Notes: generated from the sequence alone by a model not told the origin. A stretch of 64,000 nt of DNA from an uncultured Paracoccaceae bacterium (GCA_938092015.1 CALKOT010000036.1:1-64000); one strand, 5' to 3'. Counted from the first letter of the stretch, positions 49,545-60,083 are shown. Numbers and translations: made by a program.

Positions 49545-50726
49545 GTGCCCGCCCTTCCCTATCTTGATCTGACGGCACCGGGTTTTTCGACCCGGTCAGA
49601 TGAGGTTTTCGCCGCCCGCGATCAGCACTGGTGCGCGCGCACGCCCTACGGTCTCGCGGTGCTGCGCCACCAAGAAGTGGGGATGCTGCTGCGCGACCGC
49701 CGTCTTCGGCAGGGCAGCGGCATCTGGCCTAGGCGCCATGGGATGACGGGATCGTTTGTCGATTTCTGGGAACGTTCGGTGATCGGGCAGGAAGGCGACC
49801 GCCACCGCCACTTGCGCCGGATCGCAACGGACGCTCTGTCACGTGACTTCATCGCCAGCCTCAAGCCTGATTTTGACCTTATCGCCGCGGACCAGGCGTC
49901 GGCCTTCGATGACAATGGCGAGATTGAGTTTATGGAGGCGTTTGCGATTCCCTTCGCAGGCAAGGCCATCGCCAAACTGATCGGCCTGGGCGCTGAAGAC
50001 TGGCGTGGCATCTCTCACGATGCTTCGACGCTGGGCCTGTCGATGGGCGTAGACTGTAAAGTGCATGAAGCAGAGGTGAATGACGCCTGCGATCGGCTGC
50101 GGGACCTTGGCGGTGATCTGATCGCGCGCGTCCGCACCGGGCAGGACGAAGACAGCTACATCGCCCGATTGACGCGTGGGTTCAGCGCCGACGCGGATGA
50201 TGAGGCGCTGCTAGACATGATCGTCATCTCGATTTTTGGCGGCGTGGACACAACACGCGCCCAGCTTGGCCTCGGCATGACACTGTTTCTGGCGTATCCA
50301 GAGCAATATCAGCACTTCCGCAACAATCCGGCTTTAGCAACAGCCGTGGTTGAGGAATTCGTGCGCATGCGCCCGACAACCACCTGGTCAACGCGAGAAG
50401 CGCTTGAAGCGTTTACCTTCAACGATCAGCAAATTGAGGCAGGAGAAACCGTGCACTTGTTTTCGCACGCCTCTGCATTTGAGCCTGACATCCGTGCCAC
50501 GCCACCTTTCGACATCAACGCCAAACGCAAAGCGCATTTCGGCTTCGGCGGCGGCGCGCATCACTGCCTTGGCAATCAAGTCGCACGGTCAGATATGGCG
50601 TCGGCCCTGACGGCGATTGCTCGGCGGGTTCAGCGTTTCTGGCCTACGGAACAGGCCGAAATGCTGCCTGAGACCGGCAATACAAGCCCCGCTCGCCTAC
50701 CAATTGGGTTTGAATTGGCGCGATAG
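49545..50726 (+). CDS. cytochrome P450
   Basis: HFGFGGGAHHCLGNQVARSDMASAL heme-binding motif; EEFVRMRPTT ExxR-like. Confidence 0.93.
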   Translation: MPALPYLDLTAPGFSTRSDEVFAARDQHWCARTPYGLAVLRHQEVGMLLRDRRLRQGSGIWPRRHGMTGSFVDFWERSVIGQEGDRHRHLRRIATDALSRDFIASLKPDFDLIAADQASAFDDNGEIEFMEAFAIPFAGKAIAKLIGLGAEDWRGISHDASTLGLSMGVDCKVHEAEVNDACDRLRDLGGDLIARVRTGQDEDSYIARLTRGFSADADDEALLDMIVISIFGGVDTTRAQLGLGMTLFLAYPEQYQHFRNNPALATAVVEEFVRMRPTTTWSTREALEAFTFNDQQIEAGETVHLFSHASAFEPDIRATPPFDINAKRKAHFGFGGGAHHCLGNQVARSDMASALTAIARRVQRFWPTEQAEMLPETGNTSPARLPIGFELAR

Positions 50727-50807
50727 TTCAAGCGCGGAATGTGACGTCCCCACTTGCCAGAACCCCGGCGCTTGGCGCTTATGGGGCGAAGATGATGTGA
50801 GGGCCTT

Positions 50808-51929
50808 ATGCCGGACGGACCACTTTCGAAGTATCGCGAAATGATTGCTGCGGGTGATCTGAATGACGATGTCGCACAGAGGCTGGCCCTCGAAAAGCTG
50901 CAGGTCCTGCATCTGCGCTTGAAAGACTATGACCCGTGGGAGGGCAAAAAGGTCGGCCGCGGGTTCCTCGGCTGGCGGCGCAAATCGACAAAGGTCGGCT
51001 CTCAGGTCAGTGGGCTCTACATGTTTGGCGGTGTCGGCCGTGGGAAATCCATGCTGATGGACCTGTTTTACGAATGTTCAACCGTCGAGAAAAAGCGCCG
51101 GGTCCATTTCCACGCCTTCATGCAGGAAGCGCATGCAGGCATTCACCACGCCCGCCAAAAGGGTGACCCTGACCCGGTAAAAACTGTCGCTAAAAGCATC
51201 GCAGCGGATGCAGTTTTGCTATGCTTTGATGAGATGCAAATCACCGACATCACCGATGCCATGATTGTTGGGCGTTTGTTTGAAAAGCTGTTCAAACGCG
51301 GCACGATCATTGTCACAACGTCGAACAGACATCCCGATGACCTTTATAAGGACGGCCTAAATCGGCAAGTTTTCCTGCCCTTTATCGAGATTCTCAAAGA
51401 CAAGCTGGACATCCACCTGCTCGAAAGCCCAACCGATTACCGGCAGGAACGCTTGATGGGGCGTGAAGTCTATCATGCGCCTATTGGCGACGCTTCGCGG
51501 GCCGCAATGGATGCGACCTGGGCCGAACTTACGGGCGGACATGAAGGGGAACCATTGGTGCTGCAAGTCACCGGGCGCGATGTTCAGGTGCCCCGCTTTC
51601 ATTCCGGCATCGCGCGGGCGACTTTCGCCGATCTTTGCGCTCAACCGCTTGGAGCCGCTGACTATCTGACCCTGGCAGAAGCAGCGAGCACGCTGATGAT
51701 CGACGACATTCCGATCCTCGGAGTTCACAACAACAATGAAGCGAAGCGCTTCGTCACCCTGATCGATGCCCTTTATGAGGCAAAGACCCGGCTAATCTGT
51801 TCTGCTGAGGCGATGCCAGAGCAGCTTTATCGCGAAGGCAAAGGCGCGTTTGAATTTGAAAGAACTGCATCCCGTATTGCAGAGATGCGGTCCGATGATT
51901 GGCTGGAAGCCCCGTCAAGGGCGGGATGA
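50808..51929 (+). CDS. zapE: cell division ATPase ZapE (AFG1-like)
   Basis: GLYMFGGVGRGKSMLMDLFYE, LLCFDEMQITDITDAMIVGRLFEKLF. Confidence 0.94.
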   Translation: MPDGPLSKYREMIAAGDLNDDVAQRLALEKLQVLHLRLKDYDPWEGKKVGRGFLGWRRKSTKVGSQVSGLYMFGGVGRGKSMLMDLFYECSTVEKKRRVHFHAFMQEAHAGIHHARQKGDPDPVKTVAKSIAADAVLLCFDEMQITDITDAMIVGRLFEKLFKRGTIIVTTSNRHPDDLYKDGLNRQVFLPFIEILKDKLDIHLLESPTDYRQERLMGREVYHAPIGDASRAAMDATWAELTGGHEGEPLVLQVTGRDVQVPRFHSGIARATFADLCAQPLGAADYLTLAEAASTLMIDDIPILGVHNNNEAKRFVTLIDALYEAKTRLICSAEAMPEQLYREGKGAFEFERTASRIAEMRSDDWLEAPSRAG

Positions 51930-51933
51930 ATTC

Positions 51934-52200
51934 TTAGGCGCGGCGGAAGCGAAGGGCACCAAGACCGAACAGGCCTGAAAACAGCAAAAGGGCTGACATC
52001 GGCAGCGGAACAGCGCTGACCGCGCCGATCAGCAAGTGATCGTTGGTTGAGCCCGAATCCTCCAGATCGGACGTCCCGGCCATGGGCTGAAAACTCAACC
52101 AACGGGATGACCGGGTCCGAAACAGATACATCCACAGTCAGTCTCAACTCGGTCAGGTTACTGGCTAATGTGCTTACCCCACACGTCCAGAACTCATCAT
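51934..52200 (-). pseudogene. remnant of a VPLPA-CTERM sorted protein
   Basis: C-terminus SAVPLPMSALLLFSGLFGLGALRFRRA in one frame; upstream coding-like LTELRLTVDVSVSDPVIPLVEF in another. Confidence 0.4.
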
Positions 52201-52725
52201 TAGCAATGGCGTCAACGAAAGACGCATTGTCGGCGCCTCAATTTCTGAAACTGAGCGTAACCGATATCGCCGAGCGTTTATTCTGCCGCCAACAAGCAAG
52301 TTGTCAGCCCTGACAACGACGACGTCAGCCATCGCGGTCAGCGCCATCGCTTGTAGAATCGTAAAACAGTTGGGGCACCACTGAAGCTGTTGCGCTGGAC
52401 AGAACAGGAGCCAATACGCTGCAAGCAAACAATCTCATACTTTTCTGCCCACATACTCCATCTAAGTTAGGTGACATTCGCACAGACTTTTCATGAAGCG
52501 ATGCATGAAGGCCTTTTAGATCTCAGAAAATACGGGAATCGGTTTCAGCAAAGGCGTTTATGCACAATGGGACAGCGCCGGTTCGCCGCAGCGAAATGTG
52601 TAGCAAGTGGTTGAGACCGATGAGCGATAGCGCTAAAACAAACCTGACTTAAGGGGGAATTCCCTCTCGACGCCTGCGTGGCATATCGTGACCACGTCCC
52701 AAGTTTAGTCTGGGAGAGACATCAA

Positions 52726-54390
52726 ATGGCTGACGCCGCAGCGCACGACGCGCATCATCCAAAACCGGGCTTCTTTACCCGGTGGTTCATGTCAGTGAAC
52801 CATAAAGACATCGGTATTCTCTACATCTTCGTAGCATCGTTCCTTGGCATCCTCTCGGTTGCCTTCACGATGTTCATGCGGCTGGAGCTGATGGATCCCG
52901 GCGTACAGCACATGTGCATGGAAGGTGCCTCTTTGCTGGCGCAGTCGGAATGTACGCCTAACGGGCACCTCTGGAATGTTCTGATCACCGGCCACGGCAT
53001 CCTTATGATGTTCTTTGTCGTTATTCCGCTGCTATTTGGCGGTTTCGGCAACTATTTCATGCCTCTTATGATTGGCGCGCCGGACATGGCGTTCCCACGG
53101 ATGAACAACCTGTCATTCTGGATGTTCTTCGCTGGCGCCACACTGGCCGTTCTTTCGGTCTTCATGCCAGGCGGAAACGGTCAGGCGGGCTCTGGCGTTG
53201 GCTGGGTGCTTTACGCACCGTTGTCAACGAATGAGCAGGGCTGGTCGATGGATTTGGCGATCTTCGCGGTCCACCTGTCAGGCGCCTCATCCATCCTGGG
53301 CGCGATCAACATGATCACGACCTTCCTGAACATGCGCGCGCCAGGCATGACCCTGTTCAAAGTTCCGCTGTTCGCATGGTCAATCATGGTCACCGCGATG
53401 CTGATCCTGCTGGCCCTGCCAGTTTTGGCCGGCGCCATCACGATGCTGCTGACCGACCGTAACTTTGGCACCGCATTCTTTGATGCGGCCAATGGCGGCG
53501 ATCCGGTTCTTTACCAGCACATCCTGTGGTTCTTCGGCCATCCGGAAGTGTACATCATCATCGTGCCTGCCTTCGGCATCATCAGCCACGTTATCTCAAC
53601 CTTCTCGAAAAAGCCGATCTTCGGCTACCTCGGCATGGTCTGGGCTATGATCGGTATCGGTGTCCTTGGCTTCGTCGTCTGGGCGCACCACATGTACACA
53701 GTCGGCATGAGCGCAAATGCGCAGGCCTACTTCATGCTGGCGACTATGGTCATCGCGGTGCCGACAGGCATCAAGGTGTTCTCGTGGATCGCGACGATGT
53801 GGGGTGGTTCGATTGACTTCAAGACGCCGATGCTTTGGGCGTTCGGCTTCCTGTTCCTCTTCACAGTGGGCGGCGTAACCGGCATCATCCTGTCACAGGC
53901 AGCTGTCGATCGGGCCTATCACGACACTTACTACGTCGTTGCTCACTTCCACTATGTGATGTCGCTTGGCGCCGTGTTTGGCATCTTCGCAGGCATCTAC
54001 TACTGGATTGGCAAGATGTCGGGCCGTCAGTATCCGGAATGGGCAGGCAAGCTGCATTTCTGGACGATGTTCATCGGCACCAACATCACGTTCTTCCCGC
54101 AGCACTTCCTGGGCCGTCAGGGCATGCCACGTCGCTACATCGACTATCCTGAGCAATTTTCGCTTTGGAACGAAGTGTCGTCTTGGGGCGCTTTCATGTC
54201 GGGCGCGTCGCTGCTCTTTTTTATTGGCGTCATGTGGTACACCCTGACGCGCGGTGAGAAGATTACAGAGAACGCCTATTGGGGCGAACATGGTGAAACA
54301 CTGGAATGGACCCTGTCCAACCCGCCGCCAGAGCACACGTTTGAAACGCTCCCAACGCAGGACATGTGGGACAAGCAACCCCATCACTGA
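52726..54390 (+). CDS. ctaD: cytochrome c oxidase subunit I
   Basis: [57 protein letters not shown]. Confidence 0.97.
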   Translation: MADAAAHDAHHPKPGFFTRWFMSVNHKDIGILYIFVASFLGILSVAFTMFMRLELMDPGVQHMCMEGASLLAQSECTPNGHLWNVLITGHGILMMFFVVIPLLFGGFGNYFMPLMIGAPDMAFPRMNNLSFWMFFAGATLAVLSVFMPGGNGQAGSGVGWVLYAPLSTNEQGWSMDLAIFAVHLSGASSILGAINMITTFLNMRAPGMTLFKVPLFAWSIMVTAMLILLALPVLAGAITMLLTDRNFGTAFFDAANGGDPVLYQHILWFFGHPEVYIIIVPAFGIISHVISTFSKKPIFGYLGMVWAMIGIGVLGFVVWAHHMYTVGMSANAQAYFMLATMVIAVPTGIKVFSWIATMWGGSIDFKTPMLWAFGFLFLFTVGGVTGIILSQAAVDRAYHDTYYVVAHFHYVMSLGAVFGIFAGIYYWIGKMSGRQYPEWAGKLHFWTMFIGTNITFFPQHFLGRQGMPRRYIDYPEQFSLWNEVSSWGAFMSGASLLFFIGVMWYTLTRGEKITENAYWGEHGETLEWTLSNPPPEHTFETLPTQDMWDKQPHH

Positions 54391-54413
54391 TGTCCGGTAG
54401 TCCAAAATACAAA

Positions 54414-54944
54414 ATGAACGTGGCCGGAGATAACTCTCCGGCCGCTTCTGTCTCAGACCCTTTCAAAAGGGCGGATCCACCCGTATGGCGCGTTCGACTT
54501 TGGCCACATCGTTCGCTTAGTCCCAGCGGATTTCGTTGGATCATGGGCCTGACCGCTGCAGGGCTATGCCTTCCGCTGATAGCACTGGCGCCTACAGGCG
54601 CATCGCTGGCGCTGGCGCCATATGCGGCGGCTGCGTTCGGACTGCTGTGGCTTTTTCTGAAGCTGAGCTATCTGACCGGAAAGGTGACTGAAGATCTTTT
54701 CCTCTGGCCCGACGCAATCGCAGTTGAACGGCGCGAACCGCTGGGTACAACCAAGCGCTGGTTCGCCAATCCATATTGGGTCGATATTGATACAACAGAT
54801 ACGGACACCGTCGAAAAGTACCTGACGCTCCGCGGCGGCGGCCGCCGGATTGAGCTTGGCGCCTTTCTAACCCCGGAAGAAAGGATCGAACTGGCCGGAG
54901 AGTTACGACGCCAGATCAATCGTATGACCCGGCCTGTCGGGTAA
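54414..54944 (+). CDS. DUF2244 domain protein
   Basis: PPVWRVRLWPHRSLSPSGFRWIM; FANPYWVDIDTTDTDTVEKYLTLRGGGRRIELGAFLTPEER. Confidence 0.85.
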   Translation: MNVAGDNSPAASVSDPFKRADPPVWRVRLWPHRSLSPSGFRWIMGLTAAGLCLPLIALAPTGASLALAPYAAAAFGLLWLFLKLSYLTGKVTEDLFLWPDAIAVERREPLGTTKRWFANPYWVDIDTTDTDTVEKYLTLRGGGRRIELGAFLTPEERIELAGELRRQINRMTRPVG

Positions 54945-56366
54945 CTCATCCTCCGCCGGCGCTTCATCCATTGTCTCCTCTGCGATCAGGTTAAGGATGA
55001 AGGTAGAACCTACGCCTGGCTTGCTTTCCGCAGTCAGATCTCCGCCCATCAGTTCAGCGGCGCCTTTGCAGATCCAAAGGCTAAGCCCCATGCCGCTATA
55101 GACTCGCGATTCAGACATGTCTTCCTACGAAAACCGCTGAAACAGACGGGCCATCGTTTCATCCGACATGCCGATGCCGGTGTCCTTGATCTTGAATATG
55201 AGCCGCGGCGGGCCCGGCTCCATATGATGCACGCAGCTTACAGAAACCTTTCCTTCATCTGTGAATTTGATGGCGTTATCGACTAGATAGTCGAGGCACT
55301 GAGCCAGTCTTTCACCGTCAACGACAACACGCCCAGGAAGATCAGAAATGCCTTCCACTTCGAATTTCAGCCCCTTCGCCTTAGCTGCATCCCCGTGACG
55401 CGCGAACAATGGGTGCAGAATAGTTGCCATTTGGGTAGGATGTTTGATGATCCGCAGGCGACCAGAATTTAGCAGCTCACTATCCATGACCTGCGTAAGC
55501 AGCCCGTTCAGGCGTGTCCCGGATGCCTTTATCGTCGCCAGTTGTTCGCTTTGCAGATGGCTCAATGAGCCAAGCTCCATCACCCCCGCCGTGCCCATTA
55601 CTCCATTCAGCGGTTTTCTGAGCTCATGGCTGAGAATTCGAAGAAGATCGCTGCGCTGGCGTGCTGATCGTTCCGTTTCAATCAACGCAAGCTCGATTGA
55701 GGTTATCTGCCTGAGCGCCACATCATAATTGACGGCGTAAGCACGCGCGCAGATGTGAATGAAGTAGAAACAGCACGCTGTGGTCAGCGCATTGGGCCAA
55801 AGGGGGGAAGCGATGGGTGGCAGGGTCATCATAAGCGGCGCCATTGCAACCACCAGCGCGCCAGATGCCAGAATGACTGTACGCGCCTTAACAATGCACT
55901 TTATCTGATGCTGGGATACCGCCCAGTAAAGCGCTGCCGAGATCAGAAAAAGGATCGGAATAAACCGCAGCTCTTCGGGCGCCGTCAGCGACGTGCCAAC
56001 ATCAAACAACACCACAGCAAATGTGCTGGCGGACCCGGTCAGAAGCAGCCGCTTCAACAGTTGTTGTTGCAGCTTTGAATCACTGGCCAATGTATCACGA
56101 GCTTTTAGCGTCGCTGCGCTGGCTTTCATTTCAGCGTAGTCGAGACAGTAGCAAAAAATGAAACCAACAAGCGCCACCATCCAATTGAGATACGCAATCG
56201 CGATTAGCGTACCGCCGATGAACATCAGCCGTCTTTGAAGCAATCTGTCAAAACTAACGCGCGCGTAGTCCAGCAATCGCCGGCTGTCCTGGTCCATCAT
56301 GTCTTTTATGCCAGCATGGCTTAGCAAAGCCCTAACTGGGTTAGATGCCGCCACAGGCACTTGCAC
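54903..56366 (-). pseudogene. sensor histidine kinase interrupted by in-frame TAG (55125-55127)
   Basis: H box LRILSHELRKPLNGV, N box LVDNAIKFT, G1 DTGIGM, then LFQRFS*EDMSESRVYSGMGLSLWICKGAAELMGGDLTAESKPGVGSTFILNL in the same frame. Confidence 0.85.
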
Positions 56367-56416
56367 CTAGAACACATCCTTGGCATGAAGCGGAAACACA
56401 CTTCAGAAGGATTGGC

Positions 56417-57049
56417 ATGGCGACGCTTTCGGCCCCCTCTCGGCAGCAGCCAATCACAGTAGCTGTAATCGACAAGAATCCGTTGGTCGTGCGCGGGCTC
56501 GATCAGATGCTGCGTGAAGATGGCCGGTTCGAACTGGTCATGTCCGCGCCAAACGGTGACGACTTTCTGTCCGAGTACGCCGCTAGGGGCGTCGCAGCGC
56601 CAATCGATATTGCTGTGACCGGATGGGTTATGCCCAAAGGTGACGGGCGCAGTTTACTTCGCCGGATTGGTGAGATGGCCAATCCGCCGAAAGTGGTGGT
56701 TTATACAGGTGAGTTGTCAGATACGACCCTGCGCGCTGCAGTGCGCGAAGGCGCAACTGCACTGGTCCACAAATCGGAACCACCAGAACGCCTTTTGCAG
56801 GCGATCGCGACAGCCGCGGCAGGCGGGCGCGATTTCCCCGCTGCAGTGCGCCGTCAGCCCCCGGTAGAAGACCTCACCAAGCGGGAAAGGGAACTATTAG
56901 CTTCTCTCGCTGGGGGGGCGACAAACAACCAGCTGGCTGAAGAGCTTGGCGTCAGCGTCAACACCATCAAATTTCACCTGAGAAATCTCTTTGAAAAACT
57001 GGATGTGAAAAATCGCGCACAGGCTGTGGCGATTTTCCTTTCAGATTGA
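56417..57049 (+). CDS. NarL/FixJ (LuxR) family response regulator
   Basis: VAVIDKNPLVVRGLDQML; LTKRERELLASLAGGATNNQLAEELGVSVNTIKFHLRNLFEKLDVKNRAQAV. Confidence 0.93.
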   Translation: MATLSAPSRQQPITVAVIDKNPLVVRGLDQMLREDGRFELVMSAPNGDDFLSEYAARGVAAPIDIAVTGWVMPKGDGRSLLRRIGEMANPPKVVVYTGELSDTTLRAAVREGATALVHKSEPPERLLQAIATAAAGGRDFPAAVRRQPPVEDLTKRERELLASLAGGATNNQLAEELGVSVNTIKFHLRNLFEKLDVKNRAQAVAIFLSD

Positions 57050-57113
57050 GACTAAGGCGAAACTGGCGTTCGCCGTGTTTCACGCCGACCACTAAGCCAT
57101 CGCGATAACGCGG

Positions 57114-58385
57114 TCAGAAGATAAAATCGCTTTCACCCAGCGATTTGGCGGCCTCGCCGAACAAAGTGATCTTCACATCAGCAAAGTTGATAATCGCGTT
57201 CTTGCCAGACTGCGAGATATCCAGATCCGAAAACCCCGTTGCGCCAGAGCCAATTGAAATCAGATCTTCATCTCGTTCGAAATCGCGGATAATGTCGGAT
57301 CCATCGCCTGTTTCAAAATGAAAGACATCTGCGCCGGATCCGCCAGTGAGATCATCAGCGCCACGTCCCCCAGAGATCGTATCATTACCTGATCCACTGG
57401 CGAGAACGTCTTTGCCGCCGCCGCCATCAAGATCATCATTCCCTGTTCGGCCAAGCAAATGATCGCGGCCGCCATCGCCGCGCATGACGTCGTTTCCGTC
57501 GCCACCTGCAATTTCATCACGGCCGCCACCGCCATACAGGCTGTCGTGTCCGCGGTCGCCAATCAGCTGATCGCGGCCTCCGCCGCCAAAAATCAGATTA
57601 TCACCGACAAGACCGCACAATATGTCAGCGCCGCCGTTGCCGCTTAGCTCATCATTGCCTTTGCCGCCGTTCAGAAAATCTTCACCAGCGCCGCCGAAAA
57701 TTTTGTCATTCCCTGAGCCACCAAAAAGCTTATCATTTCCTTTGCCGCCATACAGCTCATCTACGCCCGACTGTCCGTTGACGCAGTCATCGCCGTCCTC
57801 ACCGCTCATCGTGTCATCAGCGGCGCAGCCATACATCAGATCATCGCCATCGCCACTAAATTCGAGATCAGCGCCCTGACGGCCGAACATTGTGTCGTCG
57901 CCAGCGCCACCAAACATGGCATCGTCGCCTGATCCGCCTTCAACGCTGTCGGCCCCATTGCCGCCGTACAGCGTGTCATTGTCGCTATATCCGTACAATG
58001 TGTCGGCGCCTTCACCGCCAATTGCATAGTCATTGCCCTGGCCGCCTTCGACATAGTCGTCGCCAAGACCGCCATCCAGTTCATCATCGGACCGATAACC
58101 CAGAAGGCGATCATTCCCGTCGCCGCCAAGGACCGTGTCAGCGCCATCACCGCCTTCGGCCGTATCATTGCCTGAACCGCCGTCGATTAGATCAGCGTCA
58201 TTGTAGCCCTTCAGCAGATCGTTCCCGGCGCCCCCGAAAAGCGTATCAAAACCCTGACCGCCTTCAATCAGGTCATCACCATCTTCACCAGCCAGGAAAT
58301 CATCGCCTTTAAAGCCTGAAAGGTGGTTATTCCCTGCATTACCGCGCAGGGTTTCATCGGCGGCGCCACCAAACAGGTCGCTCAT
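57114..58385 (-). CDS. RTX (hemolysin-type Ca-binding) repeat protein
   Basis: GGxGxDxLx nonapeptides over almost the entire 423 aa; C-terminal DFIF typical of T1SS substrates. Confidence 0.95.
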   Translation of the reverse strand: MSDLFGGAADETLRGNAGNNHLSGFKGDDFLAGEDGDDLIEGGQGFDTLFGGAGNDLLKGYNDADLIDGGSGNDTAEGGDGADTVLGGDGNDRLLGYRSDDELDGGLGDDYVEGGQGNDYAIGGEGADTLYGYSDNDTLYGGNGADSVEGGSGDDAMFGGAGDDTMFGRQGADLEFSGDGDDLMYGCAADDTMSGEDGDDCVNGQSGVDELYGGKGNDKLFGGSGNDKIFGGAGEDFLNGGKGNDELSGNGGADILCGLVGDNLIFGGGGRDQLIGDRGHDSLYGGGGRDEIAGGDGNDVMRGDGGRDHLLGRTGNDDLDGGGGKDVLASGSGNDTISGGRGADDLTGGSGADVFHFETGDGSDIIRDFERDEDLISIGSGATGFSDLDISQSGKNAIINFADVKITLFGEAAKSLGESDFIF

Positions 58386-58688
58386 GCCGTCTGCTCAGTG
58401 GAGATTTTGAAGGAAGGGCCGCTGGCCAAAAAGGGCAACGTACCGCCAACGAGGCGTAGGTCGCCAGAAGGCGAACAAACAGGGTTTTTCAGCACAAACT
58501 CCCAAAGACAGGTTCACACAAACGCAAAGGCACCGGCCGACAACTTTAACTCGCTGTTGACCGTCCACTCTAACTGAAGGCGAATCATGACCAAAAAGTG
58601 ACAGATTACACATTCGCCGCGTTTGGGGTTTTCGGCTGTGATCTCAAACGCTACGCTTGAAATCAGCGCAGTGATCGGACCCCCCCCC

Positions 58689-60083
58689 ATGAGCGAGCAG
58701 ACAGATGTAACGTCAGATAAAGATGACGGCGTAGATCAGGATTACTCGCTGGATCGTACAGTTGTTGATGGAGTTATCAGTTCACTGGACCTAGGCGATG
58801 TCGACGCTGTACGGGACCTGATTAAGCCCCTCCACAATGCTGATTTCGCTGACCTTCTGGAACAGGTCGGGTCAACAGATCGCCAGCGCATCATCGAAGC
58901 GCTTGGCAGCGAATTGGACGGTGAAGCGCTGCCCGAACTGGACGAAAGCGTTCGCGACGAAATCCTCGACTATGTTGAACCAGGCGTTCTGGCCGAAGCC
59001 GTAAAAGTCCTTGATAGCGACGACCTTGTCTATCTTGTTGAAGACATGGCCGCCGAAGAACAGGCCAAGGTGCTGGACGCGCTAGACGATGACGACCGCG
59101 TCATTGTTGAGCAATCGCTCACATATCCGGACGAATCCGCAGGCCGGATGATGCAACGGGAGCTTGTGAAGGCACCACCTTTCTGGACCGTTGGCCAAAC
59201 CATCGATTTCATGCGCGCCGCCGACGATCTGCCAGATCAGTTCTATGATGTCATCATCGTCGATCCCGCGATGAAACCCATCGGCATGGTTCCTCTCAGC
59301 CGCATCATTGGTTCAACCCGCCCCGCCGTTCTGGGTGAGTTGATGGAGGAAGAGTTTCGCGCCATCCCCGTCATGCAGGATGAGGAACAAGTCGCTTACG
59401 CTTTTAGCCAATACCACCTCGTATCCGCCCCGGTGGTCGACGAAACGGGGCGTCTTGTTGGCGTCATCACCATTGACGACGCTGTCGAAGTCATGGGCGA
59501 GGAAGCCGAAGAGGACCTTCTGCGCCTTGGCGGTGTCGCAGGCGATGAAAGCCTGGCTGACAAGGTCTGGCGCACAACCCGTCGCCGGTTCCCCTGGCTA
59601 GCGGTCAACCTTGTGACATCCGTTCTCGCCTCAATCGTCATCGCGCAGTTTGACGAAGTGATCACCGCCTATGTCGCGCTGGCGATCCTGCTGCCCATTG
59701 TCGCTTCGATGGGGGGCAACGCTGGCACGCAGGCGCTGACGGTTGCAGTACGGGCGCTTGCCACAAAAGACCTCACATCCGCTAACATGTGGCGCGTGAT
59801 CCTGCGTGAGACTTTGGTTGGATTGGCCAATGGGATCGTCTTCGCCGTCATCATTGGTATCGTCGGCTACATCTGGTTTAGCGACGTGATGCTGGGCGTG
59901 GTGCTCGGCCTTGCGATGATTGGCAACCTGCTCGTCGCCGGCATGGCGGGTATCTTAATCCCGCTTGGGCTAGAGAAAGCCGGCGCAGATCCGGCGCTGG
60001 CGTCCGGCGCGTTCGTCACCACTGTCACAGATGTCGTCGGGTTCTTCGCCTTCCTCGGCCTCGCAGCGATGCTTCTGCTCTGA
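58689..60083 (+). CDS. mgtE: magnesium transporter MgtE
   Basis: N domain, CBS pair (RAIPVMQDEEQVAYAFSQYHLVSAPVVDETGRLVGVITIDDAVEVM), LPIVASMGGNAGTQALTVAVRAL. Confidence 0.95.
   Translation: MSEQTDVTSDKDDGVDQDYSLDRTVVDGVISSLDLGDVDAVRDLIKPLHNADFADLLEQVGSTDRQRIIEALGSELDGEALPELDESVRDEILDYVEPGVLAEAVKVLDSDDLVYLVEDMAAEEQAKVLDALDDDDRVIVEQSLTYPDESAGRMMQRELVKAPPFWTVGQTIDFMRAADDLPDQFYDVIIVDPAMKPIGMVPLSRIIGSTRPAVLGELMEEEFRAIPVMQDEEQVAYAFSQYHLVSAPVVDETGRLVGVITIDDAVEVMGEEAEEDLLRLGGVAGDESLADKVWRTTRRRFPWLAVNLVTSVLASIVIAQFDEVITAYVALAILLPIVASMGGNAGTQALTVAVRALATKDLTSANMWRVILRETLVGLANGIVFAVIIGIVGYIWFSDVMLGVVLGLAMIGNLLVAGMAGILIPLGLEKAGADPALASGAFVTTVTDVVGFFAFLGLAAMLLL

Noticed and set aside
54422-54443. GGCCGGAGataaCTCTCCGGCC as ctaD terminator
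   Set aside because: Strong dyad but lacks a T-tract and lies within the predicted first codons of the DUF2244 gene; function left open.
1414-55127. Genome-wide reassignment of UAG/UAA to Gln
   Set aside because: TAA and TAG terminate many intact genes here (e.g. 29862, 50726), so at most partial suppression; pseudogenization or sequence artefact is simpler.
57459-58577. Plus-strand ORFs across the RTX gene (e.g. 57890-58312)
   Set aside because: Antisense of repetitive GGxGxD coding sequence; His/Arg/Pro-rich phantom ORFs.
58386-58688. M-box (ykoK) riboswitch upstream of mgtE
   Set aside because: No recognizable M-box consensus or terminator arrangement in the leader.
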